NCBI GenBank assembly: GCA_027717655.1
Contig: JALLOH010000003.1
Location: 1 to 64,000 of the forward strand
DNA from: Acidobacteriia bacterium AH_259_A11_L15
GTDB lineage: Bacteria > Acidobacteriota > Terriglobia > Acidiferrales > 2-02-FULL-67-57
DNA: 64,000 nt
Direction of reading: 5' to 3'
Below are positions 8,443-17,219 of the stretch, piece by piece. Both the position numbers and the translations under genes were made by a program. Under the pieces are notes generated by a model, which was given only the letters and a program-made list of their open reading frames with translations, did no database searches and was not told the DNA's origin. Position 1 is the first letter of the stretch; every line of letters starts with the position of its first letter.

Positions 8443-10068
8443 TCAGAGCCCGAGCGGATTGTACTCGTCGAATACGAATCTTGTTGTCATGGCATTGAAT
8501 TTGGCGATGGCGGCGGCCTTGATTGCAGGGTTGTCAGTGCCTGTGACATCAAAAGACAGCCCAAACTGCGCCAAGCTCACCAAGGCAGCTACGGACTCGA
8601 ATGTCCTGAACTTCAGAAGAGCCACGCCCTGAACGTCACCGGATTCCTCCTCCACTATCTGTGTGTACAGAGTCGTGTAGTCGTCCAAAATCTCCCAGAT
8701 GTCGCCCTTATGATCCTTCTGCATGAACTTCGTGCCTTTCAGGACGAAGATTGAGTCTCTATGCTTGAAGCGAAGGTGATACCGCATCTCGTGCTCTTCG
8801 CTAGTAGGGTTGAGTATGAGGTAATTGAAGAAGCTGCTTGGTTCGAGACGGAGTACCAGATTCCGGTCGCGCCGAAATTCCTCAAATCGGATCGTACCTG
8901 TCAGCTCAGCACGGTGCTCGTTGCTTGCCACAAACACATCGAGGTCCGGAATTGTCATCTTGACGTTGAACTGGCATTTCTTGCCTTTGGCTGGGTCTAG
9001 GCTTCGGAGATGCTTCGGACTCACATTCCTGTCGCCAGCGTAATAGGAACCATCCATCTGCTCGTCGAACGTGAGGCCGACTCCCAATCGGCGGTTCAGG
9101 ATTTTCTCCAACAGGGCTGGGGCAGGCAGTTTCGCCGCGCCGGCGCGCTTTAGGATGTAGTAGAACCCGAATCGGCTTTGGCCGGGTCCGATTGATTCGG
9201 CCTGGAGCAAGCCGGCAGAGAATGGCCCAAAAGGTACAGGTTTGTCGGTCACCCACTTGCCCAGCATATAGTTGGCATCAATGGCACGAATCTCATCGTG
9301 CAAAGGCGTGAAATCGATGAGCCTCAGGTGATCCGGCTGGAGGTCAGTCCGCATCTGTCCCTGTATTGTCCGCATGAAGAGGTAGCGTCCTTCAATCCTG
9401 CCGCCGGGCTTGACAGCAAAGGCGAGCTGGGCCACATCCCTGCGGTGATTGCTGTTTGTGACAGCTGCCATGCTCCATGTGCCCTCGAGCGACACTGAGT
9501 CAGGGGCAATAGCTAGTTGGTCGTAAAGCTCGCGGTGATCTTCGACGGTCATTTCATCAAAGACGTACTCTCGAACCATAGGGAAGGTGAACATCTCCTG
9601 GCCGTCAGGAAAAGGCAAACCCATGTAGACCTTGCCGATGAGCAGGTTGTCGTTGACCACCTTGAAAACATCGTAGAAGGCACGCCATTGCAAATCCGTG
9701 TACTTCAAGAGAATGTACTTGCCCGGCTTGAGGCTTCCCTTGCGGGCATCGAGCGTCACCTCTTCCACCGTGTTGTTGGCGCGGATGAAGAAGTCACTGT
9801 CGCTGGTAATGCCTTTAATGACGCCATTCTCCCGGAAGAACTGCTTCTTAAAGCTGGCGTGTATGTTCCGGGAAATCTCGTTCAGTGCGTGGCCAACAGG
9901 GAAATAACCCTTCCACGCTGTGTCGTTGAAAATGATTTTGTTGCGGATGTCGTATCGTCGTTCGACCGTATTGAGCAGCGTTTCGATAGAACCGGTCTCA
10001 ACCGAGTCGAAGACCTTCTTAAGCTGGTCCTCGCGGTACCCAATGAGCTCGAAGTGATTGACCTTCAT
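8443..10068 (-). CDS. Conserved hypothetical partner of the GMC oxidoreductase
   Basis: 541 aa with no family I can name. A Shine-Dalgarno GAGGCGG lies just upstream. The protein has an N-terminal helical part (1-110) and several beta-rich segments that look like lipocalin- or nitrobindin-like barrels (for example LEGTWSMAAVTNSNHRRDV and EGRYLFMRTIQG). There is no signal peptide, membrane segment or nucleotide motif. It starts 20 bases after the GMC oxidase stop, so the two are probably translated together. The beta-barrel reading suggests lipid or sterol-like ligand binding; that is inference only. Confidence 0.6.
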   Translation of the reverse strand: MKVNHFELIGYREDQLKKVFDSVETGSIETLLNTVERRYDIRNKIIFNDTAWKGYFPVGHALNEISRNIHASFKKQFFRENGVIKGITSDSDFFIRANNTVEEVTLDARKGSLKPGKYILLKYTDLQWRAFYDVFKVVNDNLLIGKVYMGLPFPDGQEMFTFPMVREYVFDEMTVEDHRELYDQLAIAPDSVSLEGTWSMAAVTNSNHRRDVAQLAFAVKPGGRIEGRYLFMRTIQGQMRTDLQPDHLRLIDFTPLHDEIRAIDANYMLGKWVTDKPVPFGPFSAGLLQAESIGPGQSRFGFYYILKRAGAAKLPAPALLEKILNRRLGVGLTFDEQMDGSYYAGDRNVSPKHLRSLDPAKGKKCQFNVKMTIPDLDVFVASNEHRAELTGTIRFEEFRRDRNLVLRLEPSSFFNYLILNPTSEEHEMRYHLRFKHRDSIFVLKGTKFMQKDHKGDIWEILDDYTTLYTQIVEEESGDVQGVALLKFRTFESVAALVSLAQFGLSFDVTGTDNPAIKAAAIAKFNAMTTRFVFDEYNPLGL

Positions 10069-10088
10069 TTGGTCCGCCTCTGTCTCGA

Positions 10089-11756
10089 CTACCGCAATTC
10101 TTCAACTAGATGGTCGGCAATACGCTCGCAAAGCGCTGAAATGGTCAGAAACGGATTCACACCCAAGGCAGTAGGAACGACGGAGCCGTCAGCAACGTAG
10201 AGCCCCCCGTGCTTCGTTCCATCACTTTTGAACACCTTGCCAAATTCATCCACGAAACCGGTCGTGTGGGATTCTCCCATCGGACAGCCACCCAATGGGT
10301 GAGCCGTGAGCAACGGGCTATTTGGAAGGAACCGCCAGATCGGATTCTGGATGAACTTAGCGCCCAGAACCTTTGCGTGCTCGCGTAATTCGTTGTTGAT
10401 TTGCTGGAAGATGGGCTGATTGCCAACGTTGGGCCACTTGATTTTGAGCCGGTCATGCTTCAATTCCATCGTGCCATTGGCAGGGTCATCAGCCATGACC
10501 AAGTAGCACATGGTATGGTTCAAGGCGCCTTCTGGGTTGAACTGGATATCCAGAGCAACACGGCGAACCTCATTCACGTTGTCAAGCCAGTCGAGAATTG
10601 GTCTATTGTCAGTATCAGTTCCGGGCAGCCATGGCAGTGTACGCCGAGAGGGCTCCACACCAGCTCTTGGGATAGTAAGGTCCTCAATGGTCATCTGGCG
10701 ATTCAGGGGCTTGCCACGGTTGTAGCGGATCACGCCGACAATCGTCGGACCAGCCTTCACGGCTGAACGGTCTGGTTCATCGAGGTGGTTCCCAAAACCC
10801 ATGATGTCTGTCCGCTGGTCACTGTTGTAGGCAATCCCGAAGAAGTCACCGTTGCCTGAGAACCGTGTTGCCACAGCATCTGGCAGGGACAACCCATGCT
10901 CGCGAGAACGCAGCATGATTTCCGTTGAGCCCAGGGCGCCTGCTGAGACAATTACTGTTCTTCTTGCCCGCATTACGCCACTCTCTGGGATAGGGTGGCG
11001 CGGCGCGTAGCGTTCATAGTGAATCAGATAGCCTCCGTTGATGGCCGGCACGATGTAGCGTACGCGCACCTGGGTAAAGATGTGCGCCCCGTGATTCTTG
11101 GCAATAGGCAGGTAGTTCATATAGAGGGTGTTCTTTGCCCGAACGTTGCAGCCGGTCACACAGTCGCCGCAGTCGATGCAAGGACGGCGCTCTACGCCAT
11201 TCGGGTCAAGCCCGTCGTGGGTGAAATTGACTGCAAGCTTCAGGAGCTCGAATTTGGCATCAGGATTTCTGTCGGCCCTCTTCTTCAGGGCCTGAACCTT
11301 ACGGAGGTTCTTGCCTTGGGGATGTTCTGATATCTCGAGCGTGTCAGCTGCCTTCTGATAGTAGGGCCGAAGTGTGCTCATTCGGATTCCAGGGGGCCAG
11401 GGAGTGCGTTCGAAGAAGGCGTCTTCAGGAATGATGGCAACGTTGGCATTGACCAACGAGGTTCCGCCCAGGCCCGAACCCTGCAAGACGCTGATATCTG
11501 GATGAATCGAAAACTCGTACAGGCCCAGAGGGTTTAGAGGACTTAGAAAGTGTGCAAGTACGTCCGCTGATTCGTCCGGAAATGTACCTGGTATCCATTC
11601 GATTCCCCGCTCAAGTATGCAGACAGTGGGTTTGGGCCTGATGTCGGCGCTGGCAATGCGAGCAGCGGTTATCGCGCCGCCGTATCCGGACCCGATAACG
11701 ACAACGTCATACTCATCAGCCCGGCTCTCCCAATGGCTTGCCAAAGGCTCTGCCAT
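10089..11756 (-). CDS. GMC-family FAD oxidoreductase (cholesterol-oxidase-like)
   Basis: 555 aa. The FAD Rossmann motif VVIGSGYGGAITAARIA is at residues 19-35, the second GMC signature GSGLGGTSLVNANV near 95, and the C-terminal AHPLGGCPMGE and LYVADGSVVPTALGVNPFL match bacterial sterol-oxidase-like enzymes. A four-Cys block (CIDCGDCVTGC, about residues 190-200) could hold an iron-sulfur or zinc site and is also seen in this subfamily. The enzyme should oxidise an alcohol, perhaps a sterol, hopanoid or other polycyclic alcohol, with FAD. There is no Sec signal peptide. Nine bases follow the previous gene and GAGG gives its Shine-Dalgarno site. Confidence 0.85.
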   Translation of the reverse strand: MAEPLASHWESRADEYDVVVIGSGYGGAITAARIASADIRPKPTVCILERGIEWIPGTFPDESADVLAHFLSPLNPLGLYEFSIHPDISVLQGSGLGGTSLVNANVAIIPEDAFFERTPWPPGIRMSTLRPYYQKAADTLEISEHPQGKNLRKVQALKKRADRNPDAKFELLKLAVNFTHDGLDPNGVERRPCIDCGDCVTGCNVRAKNTLYMNYLPIAKNHGAHIFTQVRVRYIVPAINGGYLIHYERYAPRHPIPESGVMRARRTVIVSAGALGSTEIMLRSREHGLSLPDAVATRFSGNGDFFGIAYNSDQRTDIMGFGNHLDEPDRSAVKAGPTIVGVIRYNRGKPLNRQMTIEDLTIPRAGVEPSRRTLPWLPGTDTDNRPILDWLDNVNEVRRVALDIQFNPEGALNHTMCYLVMADDPANGTMELKHDRLKIKWPNVGNQPIFQQINNELREHAKVLGAKFIQNPIWRFLPNSPLLTAHPLGGCPMGESHTTGFVDEFGKVFKSDGTKHGGLYVADGSVVPTALGVNPFLTISALCERIADHLVEELR

Positions 11757-11765
11757 ACAACCTCG

Positions 11766-12635
11766 CTACGGTCTCAATTCGTACTCGGGCAGGGTGCCAT
11801 CCTGCACAAGAACTCCATAAACCTGAAATGGGTTAGTCTTTACGTCCGCTAGGTTGTTCCAAAACACTTCTCCGAAGAAATGTCTGAAGTAATCGGTGTA
11901 GATATCGATGTCGGCATCAACCTTGATTTGCTTCTTCCTCCGCCTGTTAAAGGAAAGCTGGAGGTTTCCTAGTTTGTCTTTTTCCACCGTTTTGTAGCTT
12001 CCCGACGGGAAGTTTTTGTGCAGAACCCCAGACGCAGGCCGAAATCGAGAGCGGCCCTCCGGCAACGATTTCTCTATTTCTGCTTGCAGATTGCGATTGA
12101 CCACTACATAGATTCTGTCCCGCTGGAACTTGTAGATGTGGTCGACTGCACCGATGACCGTTGCACCGCTGTTGACTGAAAACTGAGTATCCTGCATCTT
12201 CGCCAGGATGTTTAGTGCAGCTGCTTTTCTGCCTGACCCTAGTGCTTCATACAATTCTTCCCCTGACCCTCCACCTGTGCGCTGCGCAGAGCGGTCGAAA
12301 ATTGCCCTCACCTGTTTGCTGAGTTTTTGGAAGGAACGAAAGCTGGCACTGTGAGACGGTTCAAGGATTATGATCACTAGGGGATTGACTCCTTTTACGA
12401 AGTCAACGAATAGGGCCTTTTCATAGAAATCAATGGCAGACAGGAACAATGGATGCCTACCAGGAGGCATTTGCCAAAAGAAAAAGTCAGTGCCTTTCTT
12501 GAACTTCAACCCCTTGCGCCGGATCCAACCCTGGCGGACGACTGCTGTAGTGGCCTTGATTTTTTCTAACTTTTCTCCTGATTTCGCTTTGACAGCGATT
12601 CTAACGGTGGCAAGCTTGGGGTCTAGCTTTGCCAT
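11766..12635 (-). CDS. Hypothetical protein, 289 aa
   Basis: Family not recognised. A strong GGGAGGG Shine-Dalgarno precedes the ATG. The first 100 residues are Lys-rich and beta-like, reminiscent of a small surface-binding domain. The middle is helical and the end is mixed, with several aromatic residues (FRHFFGEVFWNNL). No signal peptide or membrane helix. Second gene of the operon, 94 bases after the first and nine before the GMC oxidase. Confidence 0.55.
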   Translation of the reverse strand: MAKLDPKLATVRIAVKAKSGEKLEKIKATTAVVRQGWIRRKGLKFKKGTDFFFWQMPPGRHPLFLSAIDFYEKALFVDFVKGVNPLVIIILEPSHSASFRSFQKLSKQVRAIFDRSAQRTGGGSGEELYEALGSGRKAAALNILAKMQDTQFSVNSGATVIGAVDHIYKFQRDRIYVVVNRNLQAEIEKSLPEGRSRFRPASGVLHKNFPSGSYKTVEKDKLGNLQLSFNRRRKKQIKVDADIDIYTDYFRHFFGEVFWNNLADVKTNPFQVYGVLVQDGTLPEYELRP

Positions 12636-12729
12636 TCAGTCCCTCCCCGCCTCCATTGCGGTGAAACCACTGTTGAATTTAGCTCTCTTCAACAACAGAC
12701 TGAAGAGAAACTAAAATGTGCGGTACCGT

Positions 12730-13497
12730 TCAATCTCCTTGAACTTGTTCCCTTGCAACGGGGCGTTGATATCGGATGGCCCGGCGTGCACCTTTGGCCT
12801 TAGCTTTCAGCTCTAGACGCTTCGCTGCGACCAAGTCCCCTTTCATGGAGAACGTTTCGTGCCTTCCGGTCTCGGGATTAAAGAACCCTACGTATCCTCC
12901 GGGATTTACGCCGAAGGATTTCAAGGTTTGCCCATTATGAATTCTCCCCAGGAAGTCGTTCCTTCCACCAAGCTCTTCGCTGCTCGTGAAGTAGAGGGGA
13001 AACAAGAAATTTGAGAGTGCGACTCCGTCAATTTCGTACGTCTCGGCTTGGACTGCGTCACACATCTCATACCAGTGGAAAACTATCTTGTTGGGATCGG
13101 CGGGATGAGCGCCCATGACCAAGAGATTTACCTCGGGATCTGCAAGGAGTTCTAGCGCCTCATGCGACAGAGTTACAGTCCACTTTTCGCCAATGGCTTC
13201 GGCGAGGTCTGTAAAAACGAAACCGAAGGGGATTCCACGGTTGTTTGCGTCGTGATACCCAAGCGCGTTGGGTACGTCGGTCTTGTCCCACAGGTAGATA
13301 ATCGCGTCCCCTCGCATGTCAGCAGGTTCTTGTCGATCTGGTGACAACGTGCTCTTGCCTTCCAGTCTCAGGGTTGCACTCAGGCTCCAGTACGGATCAA
13401 AATCCTCGGCTATCTGACGATTAATCGCCCGAATCGTATGCTGCACTTCTTCGTCAGAGATCTTGCCGCTGGTGTGATTGATAACTGATATAATCAT
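12730..13497 (-). CDS. Putative metal-site protein (HEALE motif), first gene of the GMC/PhoD operon
   Basis: 255 aa with a strong AAGGAG Shine-Dalgarno upstream. The sequence TLSHEALELLADP near residue 135 resembles an HExxE-type metal site, and HWYEMCDAVQAETYEIDG follows about 30 residues later and may give further ligands. This arrangement suggests a metalloprotease-like fold, although the standard HExxH is absent. The N-terminus (SVINHTSGKISDEEVQ) contains no signal peptide. It heads the operon and faces the palindrome at 13663-13678, so it is the likely target of the LuxR-type regulator. Confidence 0.6.
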   Translation of the reverse strand: MIISVINHTSGKISDEEVQHTIRAINRQIAEDFDPYWSLSATLRLEGKSTLSPDRQEPADMRGDAIIYLWDKTDVPNALGYHDANNRGIPFGFVFTDLAEAIGEKWTVTLSHEALELLADPEVNLLVMGAHPADPNKIVFHWYEMCDAVQAETYEIDGVALSNFLFPLYFTSSEELGGRNDFLGRIHNGQTLKSFGVNPGGYVGFFNPETGRHETFSMKGDLVAAKRLELKAKAKGARRAIRYQRPVAREQVQGD

Positions 13498-13662
13498 TGC
13501 ACGTTCTCCTTCACTCCAATTCTCGGTCGGGCCCCCGCAAGCAAGAGGGTTGCGAGGGGGACATAAACCGGCGTCTCATGACCCTCCTTTCACTGGTTGC
13601 GCCACGCATGAGGGGGAGCCTTGGTGAGCGGATTATAGTGCTGGTGGGGTGCAAGGAGTCAA

Positions 13663-13678
13663 CTGTACCGTGGTACAG
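13663..13678. promoter_or_regulatory. Palindromic operator candidate
   Basis: CTGTACC-GT-GGTACAG is a perfect 7-bp inverted repeat with a 2-bp spacer. A second GGTACC lies at 13685-13690. It is in the 200-bp region between the LuxR-type gene and the first gene of the operon, about 170 bases before that gene's start. This fits a dimeric regulator site. Confidence 0.5.
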
Positions 13679-13697
13679 GTAGGCGGTACCCTGCGAC

Positions 13698-14294
13698 TTA
13701 CACCAGTCCCAGGTTGGGGACCCACGTTGCGGAAAGTTCCTCGCGCGAGTTCATGTGTAACTTCTCCAGGATGTTGCCAACGTGAAACTTCACTGTCCGC
13801 TCGCTGATGCCTAGGATGTGTGCGGTCTCTTTGTTGGAAAACCGGCGGAAAAGGAACTCCATTACCTCCCGCTCACGCGAGCTCAACGGAAAGCATAGAG
13901 CGGATGCGCGCCGTGCAGCATCAACCTGCATCCAGCGGTGAACCACCCGAGCTGGAAACCAGAACTGTCCGACGGCCAGGTGGCGCACGGCACGGGGCAA
14001 CTCCTTTTCGTAGCGGTCATAGGAGAGCAAACCGCACATGCCCCGAAAGAGCCAGCGCAAGCACTCTTTGTCGTCGCAATTCGAGGAGACAAGAAGCGGT
14101 CGCATAGACGGAAACTTGAGACGCATGAAGGTTAGGCCGGCTTCCAAGCAATCTAGTTCCCCGTCGAAGACCCCTACCTGGAAGCGTTCTCCTTCTCCCA
14201 CGAACCGAAAATCGGCTTCGGCTGTGATCACCTGGGTATATTGCATTACGGCAATCGGGTGAGACGCAAACACGTGAACGCTTATAGCGCCCAT
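13698..14294 (-). CDS. LuxR/NarL-type transcription regulator with degenerate receiver-like domain
   Basis: 198 aa. The C-terminus is a clear LuxR helix-turn-helix: LSSREREVMEFLFRRFSNKE, then ISERTVKFHVGNILEKLHM. The first 120 residues have receiver-like strands (ISVHVFASHPIAVMQY, RPLLVSSN), but the phospho-acceptor Asp and Lys context is not convincing. Activity may therefore be ligand- or level-controlled rather than phosphorylation-controlled. It is on the same strand as, and 200 bases upstream of, the seven-gene operon, which makes it the candidate regulator. Confidence 0.75.
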   Translation of the reverse strand: MGAISVHVFASHPIAVMQYTQVITAEADFRFVGEGERFQVGVFDGELDCLEAGLTFMRLKFPSMRPLLVSSNCDDKECLRWLFRGMCGLLSYDRYEKELPRAVRHLAVGQFWFPARVVHRWMQVDAARRASALCFPLSSREREVMEFLFRRFSNKETAHILGISERTVKFHVGNILEKLHMNSREELSATWVPNLGLV

Positions 14295-14309
14295 AGCTAG
14301 ATACGGGCC

Positions 14310-14379
14310 CTGCTTCAGGTAGACGTGTGCTTGAATTGCATCACCCAGCCTGACGCTTCCCCGGCCCTATCTGAAGCAG
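14310..14379. repeat. 13-bp inverted repeat upstream of the LuxR-type gene
   Basis: CTGCTTCAGGTAG (14310-14322) and CTATCTGAAGCAG (14367-14379) are inverted copies with one mismatch and 44 bases between them. The near arm is 16 bases from the regulator start. It could be an autoregulatory operator pair or a transcript hairpin. Confidence 0.4.
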
Positions 14380-14968
14380 ATTCTGCTCCCGTAGCGACGG
14401 CGGAGTCAAATAGAGCAAAACCTGCTCAGGATACCGAGCAGCATTAGAAGGCCATACATCCGTGGCTTATAGTATGCCTGAGTTGATAGAAGGTGATTTT
14501 GTTGCGTCCGTGGCAGAAATCGCACAGGTTGACCGATGGGGGCTCCACCGTCTCGTGAGGCGGACGTTGCGAGCCGCCTCTGAGGGATTTCAGTTTTCTT
14601 GTGGTGGAGGTGGGATTGCGGCCGGAAAGGCCTGCACGGGAAGCGTTTCACCAGAACTGGTGGCTCTAAGTGGGGATTTTGTTGGGTGGCTTGTAGTAAA
14701 AGGCTAGCCCTGTCAAGACGCTAGCTAGCGAGCTTTTTACGGCCGCTTTTTAACCAGTCGAAAGCCTCGTAGGCGAGACACATGAACTTTCCCGGAGTAG
14801 CGGATTCGCCGTCGCTGCACCAAACGTAACCCTTTGGCACGGCAGCGCAGCAAAACTGGCAGCCTAGATTCGGGCATTTTAAACCCGCTGCTATCCACTC
14901 ATTGAAGACGGAATTCGACCATACTTCTACTGGTCGAACTACGAAATTGAGGGAAAAGGTGTGAAATC
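14380..14968. other. Intergenic region with palindrome and Cys-rich open frame
   Basis: CGCTAGCTAGCG at 14720-14731 is a perfect 12-bp palindrome followed by a short T run; it may be a weak terminator or a protein site. On the minus strand a frame is open from 14968 to a stop at 14721-14723. It encodes a Cys-rich stretch (CPNLGCQFCCAAVPKGYVWC) followed by a plausible helix, but has no ATG or TTG start, so it may be a gene remnant. No other gene is supported. Confidence 0.3.
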
Positions 14969-15193
14969 ATGTATACGAAAGTCGATACGAGAGCCCTCAA
15001 AGTCTTCGTGAAGAGAGAACTCAGGGATTACCCGCTAGTACGAGAAATTATCCTCCAAGAACCAAATCATATAGCGGCTCAAGAATTCATCATAAAGGCC
15101 AAGATCTGGTTGCAGCTCCTGGCCAGAGAGAAGGAAATCCGAAATTCACGCGACGTCCGGCTGTTTCACGATCGCCTTGTCGTTCGGCAATAG
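14969..15193 (+). CDS. Small hypothetical protein, 74 aa
   Basis: Highly charged and helical, with no known family. The start ATG is preceded by AAAAGGTGTGA, an acceptable Shine-Dalgarno site. Its 3' end overlaps the convergent recombinase gene by 48 bases, which lowers confidence. Composition (many Lys, Arg and Glu, no Cys) resembles small plasmid proteins. Confidence 0.4.
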   Translation: MYTKVDTRALKVFVKRELRDYPLVREIILQEPNHIAAQEFIIKAKIWLQLLAREKEIRNSRDVRLFHDRLVVRQ

Positions 15194-16420
15194 CCCAACA
15201 AACTCCCAGCCTTCCAACAGGCGGGTTTCGAGCTCATTAACCGCTATAACCTGTTGCCCGGCCTGGTTGTTCCTTACTTCTCGGAAGAGTCTCTCTCGTA
15301 CCAACTTGTGGAACTCCTCCTCGTTGAGCTCCAGCTGCTCTTCTTTGATTTCATCAGGCTTGAAGCCAGCAACCAGGAGTAGCTGCCGCTTGAAGGCCTT
15401 TGTCAGTTCTTCCTCACCGTTCCCGGACTCAACCGTCTGCAAATATCTCTGGGCTTTGGAGTAGCAGTCTCTCATCTGTTCTATGACTTCGGGCGGTAAC
15501 TTCCTCTTGTTGAGGGTATAGACTGCCTCAATATCACCTTTATGCCCCATGAAGAAAGACCGATAGTCTCGGATGACAAGACCCTTGGATTCAGCCAGCA
15601 TCATCTGGGTATCAAAGTACGAGCGCAACACATAGGGTCGCCACTGAAAGCCGGCCTTCCTGATCGCCTTCCTTGCTGCATCTCCTATGTTGATCGTTCT
15701 GATGAAATCTTTCTTGGCAATCTTGGGAGTGATAATGGGTGAGTTTCCATGAATCTCCTCCCCGTTCCGCATCCGCATCTCAAGATATGCTTTCAAATAA
15801 TCGCAACCCTCGCTCCCAAGAAAGGTGAAGTATTCGTGAGCTTTCTTGCTCAGGTTTGGTCTCACTCGGACAATGGTAGGGATTCTCTTGAACACAAGCT
15901 CGTTTCCCTTCACCTCTATCTCAGAGAGATCCTTCACTCTCAACCCATCAGTGCCTTCATAATTGCCCAGAACCTCTGGTCTAAGACCTGAGTGAGCAAG
16001 CAACGCGCATACCATTCTGGTTTTCTCATCCGCGGAAAGAAAAATCCTTTTGAGTTCTTCCTGAGAAGGTATCCGCTCATCCTGTAACGTAGGTGTTTCG
16101 CGCATCCCTCGGATCTTTATCCCGCCTCTCACTTGCAGTTCATTGAATGCGAGCCAGGATTTCACCGGCTTCAATACGGACGCAATGTAGCCACCTGTGT
16201 AACCCTTCGCCTCCATCGCACTTACCGTATCAAGTAACAAGCTGTGAAGTTGTCTGGGTTTTAGCCGAGTTAGCTGAACCGGGGTAACTTTATTGACCTC
16301 GCAAAAACCGCCCAACCTCCGTAAGTACACATCCCCAGTGATCCTCGAACCTCTTGAGACGTTTTGATACCAACGTCTCACATCCGCCTGATGCAGCAAC
16401 TCGTCATACTTTGACGGCAT
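15146..16420 (-). CDS. Tyrosine recombinase/integrase of archaeal style
   Basis: 424 aa. A SAM-like N-terminal DNA-binding region (about 10-110) precedes the catalytic domain. Catalytic-type residues seen are the Arg of HSGLRPEVLG, the (R)xxY-type block RPYVLRSYFDTQM, the MGHKGDIEAVYTLNK segment with the His/Lys motif, and the nearby Tyr that would be the nucleophile. The layout is that of integrases common in Nitrososphaeria and related archaea, with a C-terminal extension of about 80 residues. The TATA-like box at 16443-16452 lies 28 bases before the ATG and no Shine-Dalgarno site is present, so a leaderless archaeal transcript is suggested. It may be the integrase of the element that brought the Cdc6/HerA genes. 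Confidence 0.8.
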   Translation of the reverse strand: MPSKYDELLHQADVRRWYQNVSRGSRITGDVYLRRLGGFCEVNKVTPVQLTRLKPRQLHSLLLDTVSAMEAKGYTGGYIASVLKPVKSWLAFNELQVRGGIKIRGMRETPTLQDERIPSQEELKRIFLSADEKTRMVCALLAHSGLRPEVLGNYEGTDGLRVKDLSEIEVKGNELVFKRIPTIVRVRPNLSKKAHEYFTFLGSEGCDYLKAYLEMRMRNGEEIHGNSPIITPKIAKKDFIRTINIGDAARKAIRKAGFQWRPYVLRSYFDTQMMLAESKGLVIRDYRSFFMGHKGDIEAVYTLNKRKLPPEVIEQMRDCYSKAQRYLQTVESGNGEEELTKAFKRQLLLVAGFKPDEIKEEQLELNEEEFHKLVRERLFREVRNNQAGQQVIAVNELETRLLEGWEFVGLLPNDKAIVKQPDVA

Positions 16421-16442
16421 AAGACGTTATTTGGAACCGCAT

Positions 16443-16452
16443 CTATTTAAAG
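16443..16452 (-). promoter_or_regulatory. Archaeal-type TATA box of the recombinase gene
   Basis: On the minus strand the sequence reads CTTTAAATAG, centred 28 bases upstream of the ATG at 16420. That is the spacing expected if transcription starts at or next to the start codon. Confidence 0.55.
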
Positions 16453-16462
16453 GTTCCATACC

Positions 16463-16503
16463 CATATGCGGATGGGTCCGACGGGATTCATACGCAAATG
16501 GGT
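16463..16503. repeat. Pair of 15-bp imperfect direct repeats
   Basis: CATATGCGGATGGGT (16463-16477) and CATACGCAAATGGGT (16489-16503) differ at three positions and lie 26 bases apart, start to start. Their place just upstream of the tyrosine recombinase suggests arm-type recombinase sites or regulator sites. Confidence 0.35.
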
Positions 16504-17219
16504 TTGAATCTAAGGGAAAATCTCGAAATCAGCAGTGTCTGTCCTACTGGTTTTGCGTTTTGAGATTAGGTTTTCGGTCTACGAGGCAGAAAACCTCTCG
16601 AAGGAGTCTAACGAAAATAAATTGCAGCTTACCTAGCAACTTGCCGAATGCCACCATACAGCGGCTTGCAGACTGCTGGGTTTCTGGCCTCTCACAGGCG
16701 TAACTCGTATTACCGATGGTTGCTTTTTCTTCGGCTTGTTTGCTTGTTACGCAGGTGAATTTTCGACTTGCCGATTGGCTTGCGTCTTTTGCAGGTAACT
16801 ATGTTAGCGAGGGATTAAATAGATTTCGCTGATTGAAAGGTACATGCTGGCGAGTTGAACAGGGAGGCCAAAGCAGCTGCGTTCTGGGTGAATCAAAGGA
16901 TTCGCTTTTGGTACAGACCAGTTTCCCCACCCGTCGGATGAGGCCGAGGAACAAAAGCTCTAAGTCCTAACGTTCGCTGGGCCTGAAAGTCACGTGGTCT
17001 GCTCAGTGTTTGGACGCGACGGCAGAGTGGGGCACCCCTGCGCGTCCTCTGGAGGTTTCTAATCACGAATCGGGCACCGGCGTAGTCATTTTTGGGCTGC
17101 CCGGCGAATCCATGTCCGCTCGACGACAAAGCGCGCAACTCTCTCTTGCCTAGCATCAATCCTAGTGGTTTAGTCGAAGAGAGTTAGGTGTGCTTAACCG
17201 CATAAGTTTTGTATTGGCC
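16504..17219. other. Intergenic region, about 0.7 kb, no supported gene
   Basis: Open frames here are short and of poor composition. ATTAAATAG at 16814-16822 is a TATA-like box flanked by AGCGA/TCGCT arms. An ATG lies 27 bases downstream but closes after four codons, so an untranslated transcript is possible. The region separates the recombinase from the CHAT cassette and may contain an element boundary. Confidence 0.35.

Noticed and set aside
9517..10200. 227-codon plus-strand open frame
   Set aside because: Antisense to the 541-aa operon gene, with no Shine-Dalgarno site or family; the minus-strand gene fits the operon.
14462..14707. 81-codon plus-strand open frame
   Set aside because: No Shine-Dalgarno site, poor composition, and an equally long frame lies opposite.
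16893..17159. 88-codon minus-strand frame
   Set aside because: Arg/Gly-rich without start signal, TATA-like box or Shine-Dalgarno site; treated as intergenic.
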